64,000 nt of DNA, taken from NCBI RefSeq assembly GCF_000525995.1, contig NZ_AODL01000012.1, positions 1 through 64,000 on the forward strand, in the 5' to 3' direction. Below are positions 1-8,981 of this stretch, in pieces. Position 1 is the stretch's first letter. Every line of letters starts with the position of its first letter. A program made the position numbers and the translations under genes. This DNA comes from Paenilisteria riparia FSL S10-1204 (lineage in GTDB: Bacteria > Bacillota > Bacilli > Lactobacillales > Listeriaceae). The notes beneath the pieces are model-generated. The model saw only the letters and a list, made by a program, of their open reading frames with translations. It had not been told where the DNA came from and searched no databases.

Positions 1-30
1 ATGTATTATATACTCATGGAGGCGATCACA

Positions 31-359
31 ATGCTGATAAAAAGCTTTCCTCGGATTTGCTTCGAGGACACACAGATACCATTATTTTGAAGTTATTAAT
101 GAGCGGCGATAAATACGGTTACGATATTTTAAAGTTGATTCAGACAAATTCAAACGGGGAATATGAACTGAAGGAAGCAACGATGTATTCGAGTTTGAAG
201 CGTTTAGAAAAAGAGGACTACATTACCTCTTATTGGGGCGATGCAACGCAAGGCGGTCGTCGAAAATACTACAAGTTAACAGAAAAAGGCGAAGAATTGT
301 ACGCTGAAAATAAGAAGCAATGGGAGTCTGCTAAGCGCATTCTCGACCAGTTGCTATAA
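31..359 (+). CDS. PadR-family transcriptional regulator (5' frameshift)
   Basis: Winged-helix PadR regulator of about 109 residues that probably represses the downstream operon. The body (HTDTIILKLLMSGDKYGYDI, then an ATMYSSLKRLE recognition-helix region and GGRRKYYKLT wing) is typical of PadR-N domains. An uninterrupted frame exists only from TTG 57. However, a strong GGAGG at 18-22 is correctly spaced for ATG 31, and restoring one G after that ATG (atg-gct-gat) gives M-A-D-K-K-L-S-S-D-L-L-R-G, the usual N-terminus. I therefore place the start at 31 with a probable 1-base sequencing deletion at about 33/34. The next gene begins 18 bp downstream, which fits the common PadR plus HAAS-protein pairing. 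The ligand is unknown. The family call is secure; the start is inferred. Confidence 0.85.
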
Positions 360-377
360 GGAAAGAGGTTAAAAGTG

Positions 378-1451
378 ATGAAAGAGAAGTTGACTCTACA
401 CATTGATGAAGTGTTCGCCGGATACGAGCTAACGGATGAAATACATGAATTGAAAGAAGAACTGGTCCACGATTTACAAGAGAAGTTCAATGATTTGAAA
501 GAGCAAGGTTACGAAGACGAAGAAGCGTATGAAATGACCATCCATTCACTAGGCGATGTTTCCGAGATTATCGAAAGCATCGGCGGGCAAAAGCTAGAAG
601 ATACCACTCCAATGGAATTCGGGACTGGTGGTATGAAAGGCATGCATGTTCATGACGGCAAATTCAAAAACAGTACACTACAGGGTGCTGATTTCACAGG
701 CTCGAACTTGACGGGCAGTAGCTTTGAAGGTAGCAATATGAATGCCGCGCGTTTCGATGGCTCTGATTTACGCGAAGCCAAACTAACAAATGCGACATTG
801 AAAAATGCTAGTTTCACGAATAGTACGCTGGATAATGTGAACTTTAAATATTCGAATTTGTCGGGTATTAATTTCGACCATCAAACAATTTCTGAAGGTA
901 CGTTTGATTACGCGAATGTTACCGATGCCTCGTTCGAAGACGTTGATTTTCACGGCGTTAGCTTCAAAGGAATTTACGCGAAAAAAAGCGATGGACTGCC
1001 AAGCTTCAAAGGCTCTAGCTTATCCAATACGAATTTTTCAATCGTTACACTAAAAGGCGCGAATTTCAGTTACGCGAACTTGAGCAACTGTACATTCAAT
1101 GCTTCTGAGCTCACTGGAGCCTCATTTGAAGGTGCTGATTTAACATTTGCGGAGCTGAAAAAATCAGCAATACGCAAATCCAATTTCAAAAATGCGATTA
1201 TGGATCAAGCGGATTTCACGCATTCTGATCTATCTGGCGTGAACTTCGACGGCGAGATTTTCCGTGGCACGAACTTCAGAGGTACGGGACTTATCGACGC
1301 TTCCTTCCAAAACGCGATTTTTGAAAATGTTTCTTTCAAAGGCAGTTATGTAAAACGAGCAAATTTCGACGGCGCCATCATGGACGCTGCGTCTTATGAA
1401 AGTCTAAAAAGTAATCGAAAAGCCGACTTAAGCGGCATTATCCTATCGTAA
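378..1451 (+). CDS. HAAS-like domain / pentapeptide-repeat protein
   Basis: About 357 residues. Residues 1-70 form an acidic helical domain (ELTDEIHELKEELVHDLQEK, SLGDVSEIIESIGG) like the HAAS/permease-prefix domain found next to PadR regulators. Residues about 85-345 are pentapeptide repeats of the A(N/D)LxX/F type (for example GSNLTGSSFEGSNM), predicted to fold as a right-handed beta-helix. No membrane helix or signal peptide is visible, so it is probably cytoplasmic. Start: AAAGAGG at 362-368 precedes both GTG 375 and ATG 378; I prefer ATG. It sits between padR and an ABC-2 exporter with gaps of about 15-18 bp, so one operon is likely. The HAAS domain is normally fused to a membrane protein; fusion to pentapeptide repeats is uncommon. 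The function is unknown, with a regulatory or antirepressor role possible. Confidence 0.8.
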   Translation: MKEKLTLHIDEVFAGYELTDEIHELKEELVHDLQEKFNDLKEQGYEDEEAYEMTIHSLGDVSEIIESIGGQKLEDTTPMEFGTGGMKGMHVHDGKFKNSTLQGADFTGSNLTGSSFEGSNMNAARFDGSDLREAKLTNATLKNASFTNSTLDNVNFKYSNLSGINFDHQTISEGTFDYANVTDASFEDVDFHGVSFKGIYAKKSDGLPSFKGSSLSNTNFSIVTLKGANFSYANLSNCTFNASELTGASFEGADLTFAELKKSAIRKSNFKNAIMDQADFTHSDLSGVNFDGEIFRGTNFRGTGLIDASFQNAIFENVSFKGSYVKRANFDGAIMDAASYESLKSNRKADLSGIILS

Positions 1452-1466
1452 AAGGAGTGAAAAATC

Positions 1467-2402
1467 ATGCTAGAAACTGTGATTTCAGTAAATAATCTCG
1501 AGAAATCTTATAAAAACGTAGATGTCTTGAAAAAAATCAATTTTACCGTTAAAAAAGGATCGATTTTCGCGCTGTTGGGATCCAATGGCGCGGGAAAAAC
1601 CACAACAATTCGTATTTTGACGACGCTAATCAAGCCAGATCGTGGCGATGCGCAAGTTTGTAGTGCGGATGTGGTGAAACAAGGAAATAAAGTACGCGAA
1701 GCAATTAGCTTAACAGGCCAATCCGTAGCAGTGGACGATATTTTGACAGGCCGTGAAAATTTGCGATTAATCGCGAAATTACGCCATTTACCGAACGCGA
1801 AAGAAGTTGCAGACGAGTTGTTGGAACGATTTAATCTAACGGATGCAGCGGATCGGGCACTTGCGACCTACTCTGGTGGAATGAGACGCAGGCTTGATCT
1901 AGCCATGAGCTTAGTTGGAACACCGAGTGTTATTTTTTTAGATGAACCGACGACTGGGCTGGATCCACAAAGTCGGATGGCGATGTGGAAAATTATTCGT
2001 GAGCTTGCGGATGGTGGGACAACGGTATTTTTAACGACACAATATTTAGAAGAAGCAGAACAATTAGCGGACCAAATCGCGATACTAAATGAAGGCACAA
2101 TCGTTGCAGATGGCACGGTCGCAGAATTGAAACAGCTATTGCCGAATGGGCATTTAGAGTTACGCTTTGCAGAACTGGATGAGGCAAAACAAGCCGAAGT
2201 CGCATTAGCAGCTTACACACCAGTTTTGGATGAGGCGGCACAAATTGTAACGGTAACAATGGACGGCACGGTGAAACAAATGATGGCGATTTTAGGAGAA
2301 CTTGAAGGCGCTAACATACCTGTGTTGGAATTTTCGCAAAAATCACCGACATTAGAAGACGTATTTCTTAAAATTGTGGAACACGGAAAGGAAGGATTAT
2401 GA
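1467..2402 (+). CDS. ABC-2 exporter ATPase (DrrA-like)
   Basis: A 311-residue ATP-binding subunit of a drug- or lipid-type ABC-2 exporter. Walker A (LLGSNGAGKTTT, residues about 38-49), ABC signature (YSGGMRRRLDLAMSL) and Walker B plus D-loop (VIFLDEPTTGLD) are all intact, followed by the switch region. The C-terminal ~80 residues (ending TLEDVFLKIVEHG) match the DUF4162-type extension of DrrA/CcmA-like ATPases. A good ribosome site (AAAGGAG) precedes ATG 1467. The stop overlaps the permease start by 4 bp, implying translational coupling. With the PadR gene upstream this resembles inducible multidrug or antimicrobial-compound exporters. The substrate cannot be told from sequence. Confidence 0.93.
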   Translation: MLETVISVNNLEKSYKNVDVLKKINFTVKKGSIFALLGSNGAGKTTTIRILTTLIKPDRGDAQVCSADVVKQGNKVREAISLTGQSVAVDDILTGRENLRLIAKLRHLPNAKEVADELLERFNLTDAADRALATYSGGMRRRLDLAMSLVGTPSVIFLDEPTTGLDPQSRMAMWKIIRELADGGTTVFLTTQYLEEAEQLADQIAILNEGTIVADGTVAELKQLLPNGHLELRFAELDEAKQAEVALAAYTPVLDEAAQIVTVTMDGTVKQMMAILGELEGANIPVLEFSQKSPTLEDVFLKIVEHGKEGL

Positions 2403-3160
2403 TGCGGAACAAGTGGAGTGATATGGTAGTCATGCTTGGGCGTAATATGCGTCATGCTTTTCGGAGTGTGGACACAATTATTACAACCATCGCGATGCCA
2501 TTAATGATGATGTTATTGTTTGTGTATGTATTTGGCGGCTCGATTGATACAGGTTCAGAAGATTATATTAATTATGTCGTACCGGGAATTATGTTTCTAT
2601 GTATTGCTCTTGGAACGACTTACACAGCGGTTCGGCTCAACAATGACGTCACAAAAGGTATTATTGACCGCTTTCATTCAATGCCAATCGCAAAATCTTC
2701 TATTTTGACAGGACATGTCGTAACTTCAATCGTGTTTAACTTAATTTCCACATTATTCATCGTGCTAATCGCATTTATACTCGGATTCCGACCAGAAGCA
2801 GGATTTGTCGGCTGGCTCGTTATCATCTTGATCTTACTATTATTTACGCTAGCGATGACATGGATTGCCGTTGTCTCAGGCCTACTTGCAAAATCAGCAG
2901 AAGGCTCTGGAACGTTCAGCTACCTCGTATTGATGCTATTATTCGTCAGCTCAGCGTTCACACCGACCGATTCGATGAACAATGTCGTTCGTGCATTTGC
3001 AGAAAACCAACCAATGACGCCAATTATCGAAAGTGTCCGCTCACTTCTTGTGGGCAACGTAAATACAGGCGATGTTTGGACAGCAATCGCTTGGTGCGCA
3101 GGGATTTTCCTAGTCGCATGGGTTGCTGCGATACAAATTTATAAACACCGCACAGCATAA
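2399..3160 (+). CDS. ABC-2 type exporter permease
   Basis: A 253-residue integral membrane subunit with about six hydrophobic segments. It has the ABC-2 arrangement: N-terminal helix (TIITTIAMPLMMMLLFVYVF), the DRFHSMPIAKSSILTGH cytosolic loop, then four closely spaced helices and a last C-terminal helix. It belongs to the DrrB/YadH-like family and pairs with the ATPase it overlaps by 4 bp. The gene ends just before a strong hairpin terminator, so it closes the operon. The transported compound is unknown; cell-envelope stressors or drugs are likely by analogy with PadR-controlled exporters. Confidence 0.92.
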   Translation: MMRNKWSDMVVMLGRNMRHAFRSVDTIITTIAMPLMMMLLFVYVFGGSIDTGSEDYINYVVPGIMFLCIALGTTYTAVRLNNDVTKGIIDRFHSMPIAKSSILTGHVVTSIVFNLISTLFIVLIAFILGFRPEAGFVGWLVIILILLLFTLAMTWIAVVSGLLAKSAEGSGTFSYLVLMLLFVSSAFTPTDSMNNVVRAFAENQPMTPIIESVRSLLVGNVNTGDVWTAIAWCAGIFLVAWVAAIQIYKHRTA

Positions 3161-3210
3161 AAATAAACAAGGCAACCGTCGTAATTTGGATGGTTACCTT
3201 GTTTATTTTA
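3161..3210. terminator. Bidirectional intrinsic terminator
   Basis: A 17-bp inverted repeat (arms 3161-3177 and 3192-3208, one C.A mismatch) with A/T-rich ends on both sides lies between the convergent permease and acyl ligase genes. It can end transcription in both directions. Confidence 0.85.
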
Positions 3211-4730
3211 GTTTTGTTGTAAAGAACGTTCTAGCTCTAGTCGCTGAATTTTCATCGTCGCCGTACGAGGCATTTCCTCATATTTCATAATAATCGGCTC
3301 ATTTAGATGCGGCATATCAGAGACCTTTTTCCACCACAAGTCCCAGTTCATTTCTTTACTTTCATTTACCGCGATGATTGGCTGCGGACTACCGTTCTCC
3401 CCACGAATAATAACAACTTCATCTAAAAATGTCAGCTCATCAAGAATCGCATCCTCGATAGCAAGTGTACTTTCGATTTTATCGACCAAATCCACTTGGC
3501 GGTCAAGCAACGATAGTACGCCAAATCGGCTTTTCACACCGTAATCGCCACTGTCCCACCAAGCCCCATACACATTTTCCTCAAAACGAGGCGTCTCTTT
3601 GTAGTACGTCAACGCCCGACCTTTCGAGAACATTTGAATATTACCGCTTACACCAGCTTTGACAGGCGTCCCATTTTGATCCACAATTCGAGCTTTCGTC
3701 AGCCGAGGCATCCCGATTCCCATCGCCCGCGCATTCGTATTTTTCAGTGAAGATTTTGTATGGAAGCGCATAATCATCGGCCCGCATTCACTTTGCCCAT
3801 ACACCTGCAAAAACACAGGTTTCCCGTGCTCCGAACAACGCAAAAACGTCGCCATCGTTTCCTTGTTTATCGCATCAAACGTCGAATGATAATACTTCAA
3901 ACTTTGAAAAACTTCCGGTTTATCCCTAGCGAGCGAGGCCCATTGCACAAAATGATTCGGATGCGTTTCCAAAACCATTGGCTTATAATCCATCAAAACC
4001 TTCGTAACATTCTCCCGACTCGGATTGGCAATTGGCAGCAACGGAAAACCTTTCGCCATCAACGACGAAATCCCAATATTAAAACGAGAATGTACAGGCG
4101 AAATATGAAAAGCAACAAGCCCACGCTTACGAATCAAGCTCAGAATATTCTTTTGCCATTTCGTCCGCCATCCCATTGAATTCGCCGAGTGAGCGATTAA
4201 CTTAGGCACACCAGTCGTTCCAGAAGTGTGCGTCATGTAAGAAATCGTATCTAAAGGTAACTTATCTTGAGCGCAAGGCTGTTCAAAAGCAGTCGCAAGA
4301 ATTTCCTCAACAGCAATCAATTTCTGCTTAGACATGTTCTGAAGAATCTGAGCTTTATGCGCCGTATCTCCATCAAAAATCATCCAAGGATCATCCAGCC
4401 GAGAAACAAGAATATCCATCGTTTCAGCAGGAAGATGCGGCGAAATCATAATCGGAACCGCGCAAGATAAGAAACAGCAACAGCCAAGAGATACGTGTCG
4501 AATTTCGCAGACTTATAAATAATCACTTTCTCACCCTTTTTAACCCCAAGAGTATGAATTTGCGAAGCCTTCGTGATTAGTGCATCCTTGGCCCCGAGAT
4601 ATGTAGTTTGCAATTGCAGCTCAGGAAAAGCAGTCAACGGCTCATCAAAGTAAATAGCCTGCGTCGGAAATTTCTCAGCAGCCTCGGCGAAATTAGAATA
4701 AAGATTTAGCGGTTTGTATTTGTTAAACAT
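3208..4730 (-). CDS. Adenylate-forming acyl-CoA synthetase-like ligase (frameshifted)
   Basis: An AMP-binding enzyme of the ANL superfamily, about 507 residues after repair, which would activate a carboxylate as an acyl-adenylate. Visible motifs are the phosphate loop THTSGTTGVPK, the A5 motif YGQSECGP, the A7 motif WWDSGDYG, the A8 hinge DRQVDLVDKI, and a C-terminal lysine in RTATMKIQRLE. The reading frame breaks at about 4449-4470: the 5' part ends in SYLARFRL, whereas inserting one G gives SYLGAVPIMISPHLP and joins both parts. ATG 4730 is preceded by AAAAAGGAG. The gene stands alone on this strand, with no thioesterase, carrier protein or fatty-acid gene nearby, so the substrate is unknown. 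It is annotated as one gene because every conserved motif survives. Confidence 0.75.
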
Positions 4731-4945
4731 GGGTGGATGGTCAACTCCTTTTTAGTTGTGATGGGGTTATTATAGCATTTTGGAAGCGGGATTTACAGGG
4801 GTTAGTGAAAAAGTGTGCAAAAATATTTTGGGAAATAGAGGATAATATTTCATTTTTAAATCAGTTTATACATGCGTGAAATCAAACGGTATATTATACT
4901 AAAGATACATAAACAAAAAATCAAAGCATTACTAGGAGAGATGAT

Positions 4946-6585
4946 ATGACTTCAGAACTGATACAGATAAAAAAAATTTAAAAAAAGCTTCTATCCGAGA
5001 AATAAATGCAACATACTTTAACAACTATCCAATAGTGTATATTCTGTATACAAATGCCAAAAAAGAAACGGCATATATAGGGCAAACAGTGCACTTACAA
5101 AGAAGAATGCAAAAGCACCTAAGTGATGCTTCAAGAAAAAAACTCGATACAGCTTTATTTATTGGCAATGAGAAGTTTAATCAATCTGCGACTTACAATA
5201 TAGAAACGAACTTAATTAACTTTTTTATTGCAGATAAAAAATACGAGTTGCAAAACAAAAGTCAAACTATGGATAGCAAAATGCATGACTACTACAATAA
5301 AGAATACTATGATCAAACTTTTTTCAAGCATATATGGGAAGAATTAAGGCAACATAAAGTTGTAAGGGAATCTTTGGAAGAGCTGCGGAATAAAGATGTT
5401 TTTAAGTTATCACCATATAAAGAACTATCGGCAGAACAAATGGATTTGAAATATCATATAATTGATTACTGCAAAAAGCACATTAATGATGGCCAACACA
5501 GTATTTTCTTTATTGAAGGAGATGCTGGTACAGGAAAAAGCGTAGTTTTGAGCTCTACTTTTAATACCATTCAAGATTTTTCATACGACAAATCTTCCAA
5601 ACTATATGGTACTAAAAACTACCTGTTAGTTAATCACCAAGAAATGCTTAAAACATATAAGGAAATTTCAGAAAGTCTCCCAAATTTAAAAAAGAAGAGC
5701 TTTATGAAGCCAACAAGTTTTATAAACCAGCAAACGAAATCGAACGCATCTGTTGCAGATATTGTATTTGTAGACGAGGCCCATCTATTACTTTCAAAAA
5801 AAGATAGCTATAATAACTTCAAACAAGATAATCATCTAGAAGAGATTATTAAACAAAGTAAAATCACGATAGTCGTTTTTGATAGAAGACAAGTGCTTAA
5901 ATTAAAAAGTTACTGGGACTCGAAGATGTTGGATAGTATAAAAAAAAGGCTTGCACAGCGAAGTATTTATGCTGACGAATCAATTTCGAATTCAAGCTGA
6001 AGAGCGTGTATTGAATTGGATAGATGCATTTTCAAACAAGAAAGTACTAGATCTACCAGATAATAAAAAGGATAGTTTTGAATTAAAAAATTTTTTTCAG
6101 ATGCAGATAAAATGTATCAAGAAATTAGAAAGAAAAACGAAGAATATGGTCTGTCTCGGCTTGTTGCGACTTTTGATTATATGCATAAAAAAGATGGTCA
6201 AGATTATTTTATTGAAGAGGGAAATTTCAAACTACCATGGAACAGAACACATTATAAAAATACATGGGCTGAACAGGAATCTACAATTGATGAAGTTGGT
6301 TCCATTTATACGATTCAGGGCTTCGACTTAAATTATGTAGGTGTGATACTAGGCCCCTCTGTTTCATACAACTTTGAGAAACAAGAGTTAGAGATTATAA
6401 CAACAAAATACGAAGACCTAGAAGCATTCAGAGGACGAGATGATATTTCTAAGGATAAAATGAGTGAAATAAAACAACAGATTATCTTAAATTCTATTAA
6501 TGTCTTAATGAAACGAGGAATTAATGGTCTATATATCTATGCTAGTGACCCTAAGCTACAGCAAAAATTGATGTCGTTATATTAA
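4946..6585 (+). CDS. GIY-YIG nuclease domain fused to DUF2075 ATPase/helicase (three frameshifts)
   Basis: After correction the protein has about 547 residues. Residues about 25-120 form a GIY-YIG endonuclease domain (VYILYTN, AYIGQT, RRMQKHL, and a later glutamate in NIETNLI). A DUF2075 P-loop module follows: Walker A EGDAGTGKSVV and Walker B DIVFVDEAHLLLS, then LTNQFRIQAEE and a late SF1-like TIQGFDLNYVGV motif. ATG 4946 follows AGGAG with good spacing. Three frame breaks occur: at A8 (about 4969-4976), which needs one more A; at the A8 run near 5940-5947, which needs one fewer A; and at T7 (about 6091-6097), which needs one more T. A MazG-like gene starts 22 bp downstream. Nucleic-acid processing or defence is likely but not demonstrated. 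Confidence 0.78.
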
Positions 6586-6606
6586 TAGTATTAGGAGGTT
6601 TTCAAA

Positions 6607-6936
6607 TTGAATCAGAGTATGGACAAGATTAATAAATTCAGGGATGAGCGTGATTGGAGACAATTTCATAATCCAAAAGATTTATCAATTTCAATTTCAT
6701 TGGAGGCTGCTGAATTACTAGAGAACTTTCAATGGAGAACTAGCGAGGAAGTTTTAGCAGGAGATATGGAAAATGTGAAAGAGGAACTTGCAGATATTTT
6801 GATATATTCATTTATGCTAGCTTCGGATTTAGGCTTAGATATAGATGAAATTATTGCAGAAAAGTTACTGAAAAATAATTTGAAATACCCAATCTCAACC
6901 AGTAAAGGGAGCAATAAAAAGTATACTGATTTCTAA
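6607..6936 (+). CDS. MazG-like nucleotide pyrophosphohydrolase
   Basis: A 109-residue all-alpha NTP-PPase (MazG/RS21-C6 type), which hydrolyses (d)NTPs to NMP and pyrophosphate. The metal-binding signature is clear: ISLEAAELLENFQW gives the ExxE pair and KEELADILIY gives ExxD, about 25 residues apart. The start is TTG 6607, placed 7 nt after AGGAGG; an in-frame ATG at 6619 is less well placed. It lies 21 bp after the GIY-YIG/DUF2075 gene and is almost certainly co-transcribed. The pairing suggests nucleotide-pool control tied to a nuclease/ATPase, as in phage defence. The family call is strong; the role is inferred. Confidence 0.88.
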   Translation: MNQSMDKINKFRDERDWRQFHNPKDLSISISLEAAELLENFQWRTSEEVLAGDMENVKEELADILIYSFMLASDLGLDIDEIIAEKLLKNNLKYPISTSKGSNKKYTDF

Positions 6937-6942
6937 AGAATA

Positions 6943-6978
6943 AAGCACTGAGTTTGGCGGAAATCTCAGTGCTTGTTC
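6943..6978. terminator. Bidirectional intrinsic terminator
   Basis: A perfect 10-bp stem (AAGCACTGAG at 6943-6952, CTCAGTGCTT at 6965-6974) with a 12-nt loop separates the convergent mazG-like and MFS genes. A short T-rich tail follows on the plus strand. Confidence 0.8.
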
Positions 6979-6979
6979 T

Positions 6980-8392
6980 TCATATCCTCCTCGGCAACCT
7001 AAACACCAACACAAAACAAACCACCAACAACGCAATATTCACGTACATACTCATCTGCAAGCTATCGGAAAACGCGTTAGCCTGCGAATGTGCGGTGGTA
7101 TTATCTAATGTTCTAAAAAATACTGATCCAACAACGGCAATCCCGAATGATGAACCGATACGTTGCGCCGTGTTAAACATCCCACTCGCACCGCCACGTT
7201 CAGGACCGACGACCGTTGAAAGTGTAAAACTGTTAAGTGGCGCAATAATCAAACCACTCCCAATTCCCGCTGTAAATAACGGCAAGGACATCCACCATGC
7301 GGAAAATACGCCATCATGTAGATGAAAAACGAGTGAAACGCCAGATAATCCGATAATGACTAACACAACGCCGAGATGTAGTAACTTCCGCCCGATTTTC
7401 ATGATAAAACGATTACTATTCGCTGCTGCAAGGACACTCCCAATCGCGAATGGCGTAATCGCAAGGCCTGACGAAATCGCGGATTGACCAAAACCTGTTT
7501 GCCATGTCACGGATAAAATAAAGAAAATACTCGTAAATGCCGCAAAATAAACAAGTGATAATACCATTCCAGATACAAATGGCTGATTTTTAAGCAAGTT
7601 TGGTGAAATTAACGGCTGCTTTCCTTTTTTTGCTTGGCGTGCACTCCACCAATATAACAAAAGAAAAACAGGAATAGATGAAGCCATCCAAATATAATCA
7701 ACTAGTCTAAAACCGTTGGAACCACGTGAAATCACAGGGTAAAGCAACATCATCAAAGCTAGCGTTAATCCCAAAACACCAGGAATATCAAAGCGTACTT
7801 TCTCTTTCGGAGCCTGATGTTTAGGCAAGTAAAGCATTGCTAAAACAAGTGTCACCAGAACAATTGGTACATTCACAAAAAACACTGCGCGCCAACCGTT
7901 ATCAGCACCAAATAGTTCGATTAATAAACCACCGGCTAATGGTCCAATTGCTGTCCCAACACCAATAACAGACCCTAAAATTCCGAAAATTTTGCCGAGA
8001 TGTTTGCCACTATACATGTCCATTATTACCGCATTGATTTGTGGAAAGAATAAGCCGGCGCCAAGGCCTTGTATCACCCGAGAAATAATTAGGCTTTCCT
8101 CAGATTGCGCGTATCCGGCCGTAATACTCATGATTAAAAATAGCAAAATCCCGAAAATATAAAGATTCTTCCGACCGAAGCGATCGCCTAGCCTTCCAGC
8201 CAAGATAAGCACAACACCAAATGCAAGTGCATACCCAGAAATAATCCACTCAATGGACTGGCTAGTAGCATGAAGCGCAACAGTTATATCAGGTAGCGCG
8301 ACATTTACAATTGTAGTGTCAAGTAATGAAATGAAAGCACCAAGCATGATTGAAATTAGTGCTAATGTTTTTCGTCTGTTTGTTTTTTCCAT
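6980..8392 (-). CDS. MFS drug:H+ antiporter, DHA2 (EmrB/QacA) family, 14 TM
   Basis: A 470-residue multidrug exporter. It has DHA2 hallmarks: the N-terminal helix-1 motif LDTTIVNVALPDI, motif A in loop 2-3 (GRLGDRFGRKNLY), the motif C region in helix 5 (GSVIGVGTAIGPLAGGLL), and 14 predicted hydrophobic segments. ATG 8392 lies downstream of a purine-rich stretch. No regulator is adjacent. It probably exports cationic or hydrophobic drugs using proton motive force; the substrate is not determinable. It stands as a single-gene transcript ending at the shared terminator at 6943-6974. Confidence 0.92.
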   Translation of the reverse strand: MEKTNRRKTLALISIMLGAFISLLDTTIVNVALPDITVALHATSQSIEWIISGYALAFGVVLILAGRLGDRFGRKNLYIFGILLFLIMSITAGYAQSEESLIISRVIQGLGAGLFFPQINAVIMDMYSGKHLGKIFGILGSVIGVGTAIGPLAGGLLIELFGADNGWRAVFFVNVPIVLVTLVLAMLYLPKHQAPKEKVRFDIPGVLGLTLALMMLLYPVISRGSNGFRLVDYIWMASSIPVFLLLYWWSARQAKKGKQPLISPNLLKNQPFVSGMVLSLVYFAAFTSIFFILSVTWQTGFGQSAISSGLAITPFAIGSVLAAANSNRFIMKIGRKLLHLGVVLVIIGLSGVSLVFHLHDGVFSAWWMSLPLFTAGIGSGLIIAPLNSFTLSTVVGPERGGASGMFNTAQRIGSSFGIAVVGSVFFRTLDNTTAHSQANAFSDSLQMSMYVNIALLVVCFVLVFRLPRRI

Positions 8393-8535
8393 TTTCCAGC
8401 CCCCTCTGTATACAGTTTATTTCCTCCAATTCAGATTTTAAACTGTCCTTCGTTAGTATATGCTATAATCCGCGAGAAATCCATTTTGTAATCGATGAAT
8501 TTGTGGAGCCGCAATGACGTGAATGTGTGTAAGCA

Positions 8536-8564
8536 TTGCAAAAAGAAGGTAGAGTTGTTATAAT
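8536..8564 (+). promoter_or_regulatory. Promoter of the type I antitoxin RNA
   Basis: Near-consensus sigma-A promoter: TTGCAA at 8536-8541, a 17-bp spacer, and a perfect TATAAT at 8559-8564. No plus-strand protein gene follows. The expected transcript would start at about 8571 and run antisense into the toxin gene. Confidence 0.8.
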
Positions 8565-8570
8565 GAGATT

Positions 8571-8697
8571 GAAAAAGAGAGTCATGTTGGTAGCATGACT
8601 CTCCTAACAAGATCATGTCAAGAATGGTCGGCTATTTATTTGTTAAATAAACTATCTCTCATAGCCTTGCACGCCAAAGAGTAGTTTATTTTTTTCG
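8571..8697 (+). ncRNA. Antisense antitoxin RNA of a type I toxin-antitoxin locus
   Basis: Predicted RNA of about 125 nt starting downstream of the TTGCAA/TATAAT promoter. It carries a perfect 10-bp hairpin (8577-8586 with 8594-8603) near its 5' end. It ends at an intrinsic terminator whose arms (about 8645-8658 and 8678-8691, AAATAAACTA...TAGTTTATTT) are followed by a T run. That terminator overlaps the last codons of the convergent 30-codon toxin gene, so the RNA is complementary to the 3' end of the toxin mRNA. This is the standard layout of TxpA/RatA- or BsrG/SR4-type systems. Both the boundaries and the role are inferred from sequence. Confidence 0.7.
8572..8603 (-). terminator. Terminator of the toxin mRNA
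   Basis: A perfect 10-bp stem GAGAGTCATG/CATGACTCTC with a 7-nt loop. On the minus strand it is followed by TTTTTC, giving a good intrinsic terminator for the toxin transcript. The same DNA forms the 5' hairpin of the antisense RNA. Confidence 0.75.
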
Positions 8698-8778
8698 ATC
8701 ATTTTTCACGTAAGTTAACAGGGCAAGGGTGTATATCCCAAAAGCAAGCATAATTTCTATTGCCGTCCCAACTTCCAT
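8686..8778 (-). CDS. Type I toxin, 30-residue holin-like membrane peptide
   Basis: A tiny gene encoding a 30-residue peptide: acidic start (MEVGTAIEIM), one hydrophobic helix (LAFGIYTLALLTYV), and a charged C-terminal tail (KNDRKK). This is the pattern of the Fst/TxpA/BsrG-like 'putative holin-like toxin' peptides of Bacillota, which insert in the membrane and stop growth when overproduced. ATG 8778 is preceded by an excellent GGAGGTGAT (8782-8790 on the plus strand). Its own promoter lies about 110 bp upstream, giving a leader of about 100 nt that can fold (GGGGTG paired with CACCCC). A convergent antisense RNA overlaps its 3' end. The identification rests on size, topology, RNA layout and residue pattern. 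Confidence 0.82.
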   Translation of the reverse strand: MEVGTAIEIMLAFGIYTLALLTYVKNDRKK

Positions 8779-8884
8779 TTTATCACCTCCAATCTCGCTG
8801 ACTGGGGTGCAAACAATCATAGGCGTCACCCCACTTTCATTCGGAGGTTAGCCAACTACTCATAACATTTACTTGTTAGTATCC

Positions 8885-8913
8885 ATTCTATATGAAAATG
8901 TGGTTAAAAACAA
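8885..8913 (-). promoter_or_regulatory. Toxin promoter
   Basis: On the minus strand, TTGTTT (8908-8913) and TAGAAT (8885-8890) are separated by 17 bp. This would start a toxin mRNA at about 8878 with a long structured leader, typical of translationally silenced type I toxin transcripts. Confidence 0.55.
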
Positions 8914-8981
8914 CTCCCAATGTATTGTTTTTGACACAAAGAAAGGGATGCATCCCAAATCGGCGGTGCACCTCTTTATTA

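Noticed and set aside
6954-7325. A plus-strand frame opposite the MFS exporter
   Set aside because: It lies entirely antisense to a complete 14-TM transporter gene, with no ribosome site or family motif.
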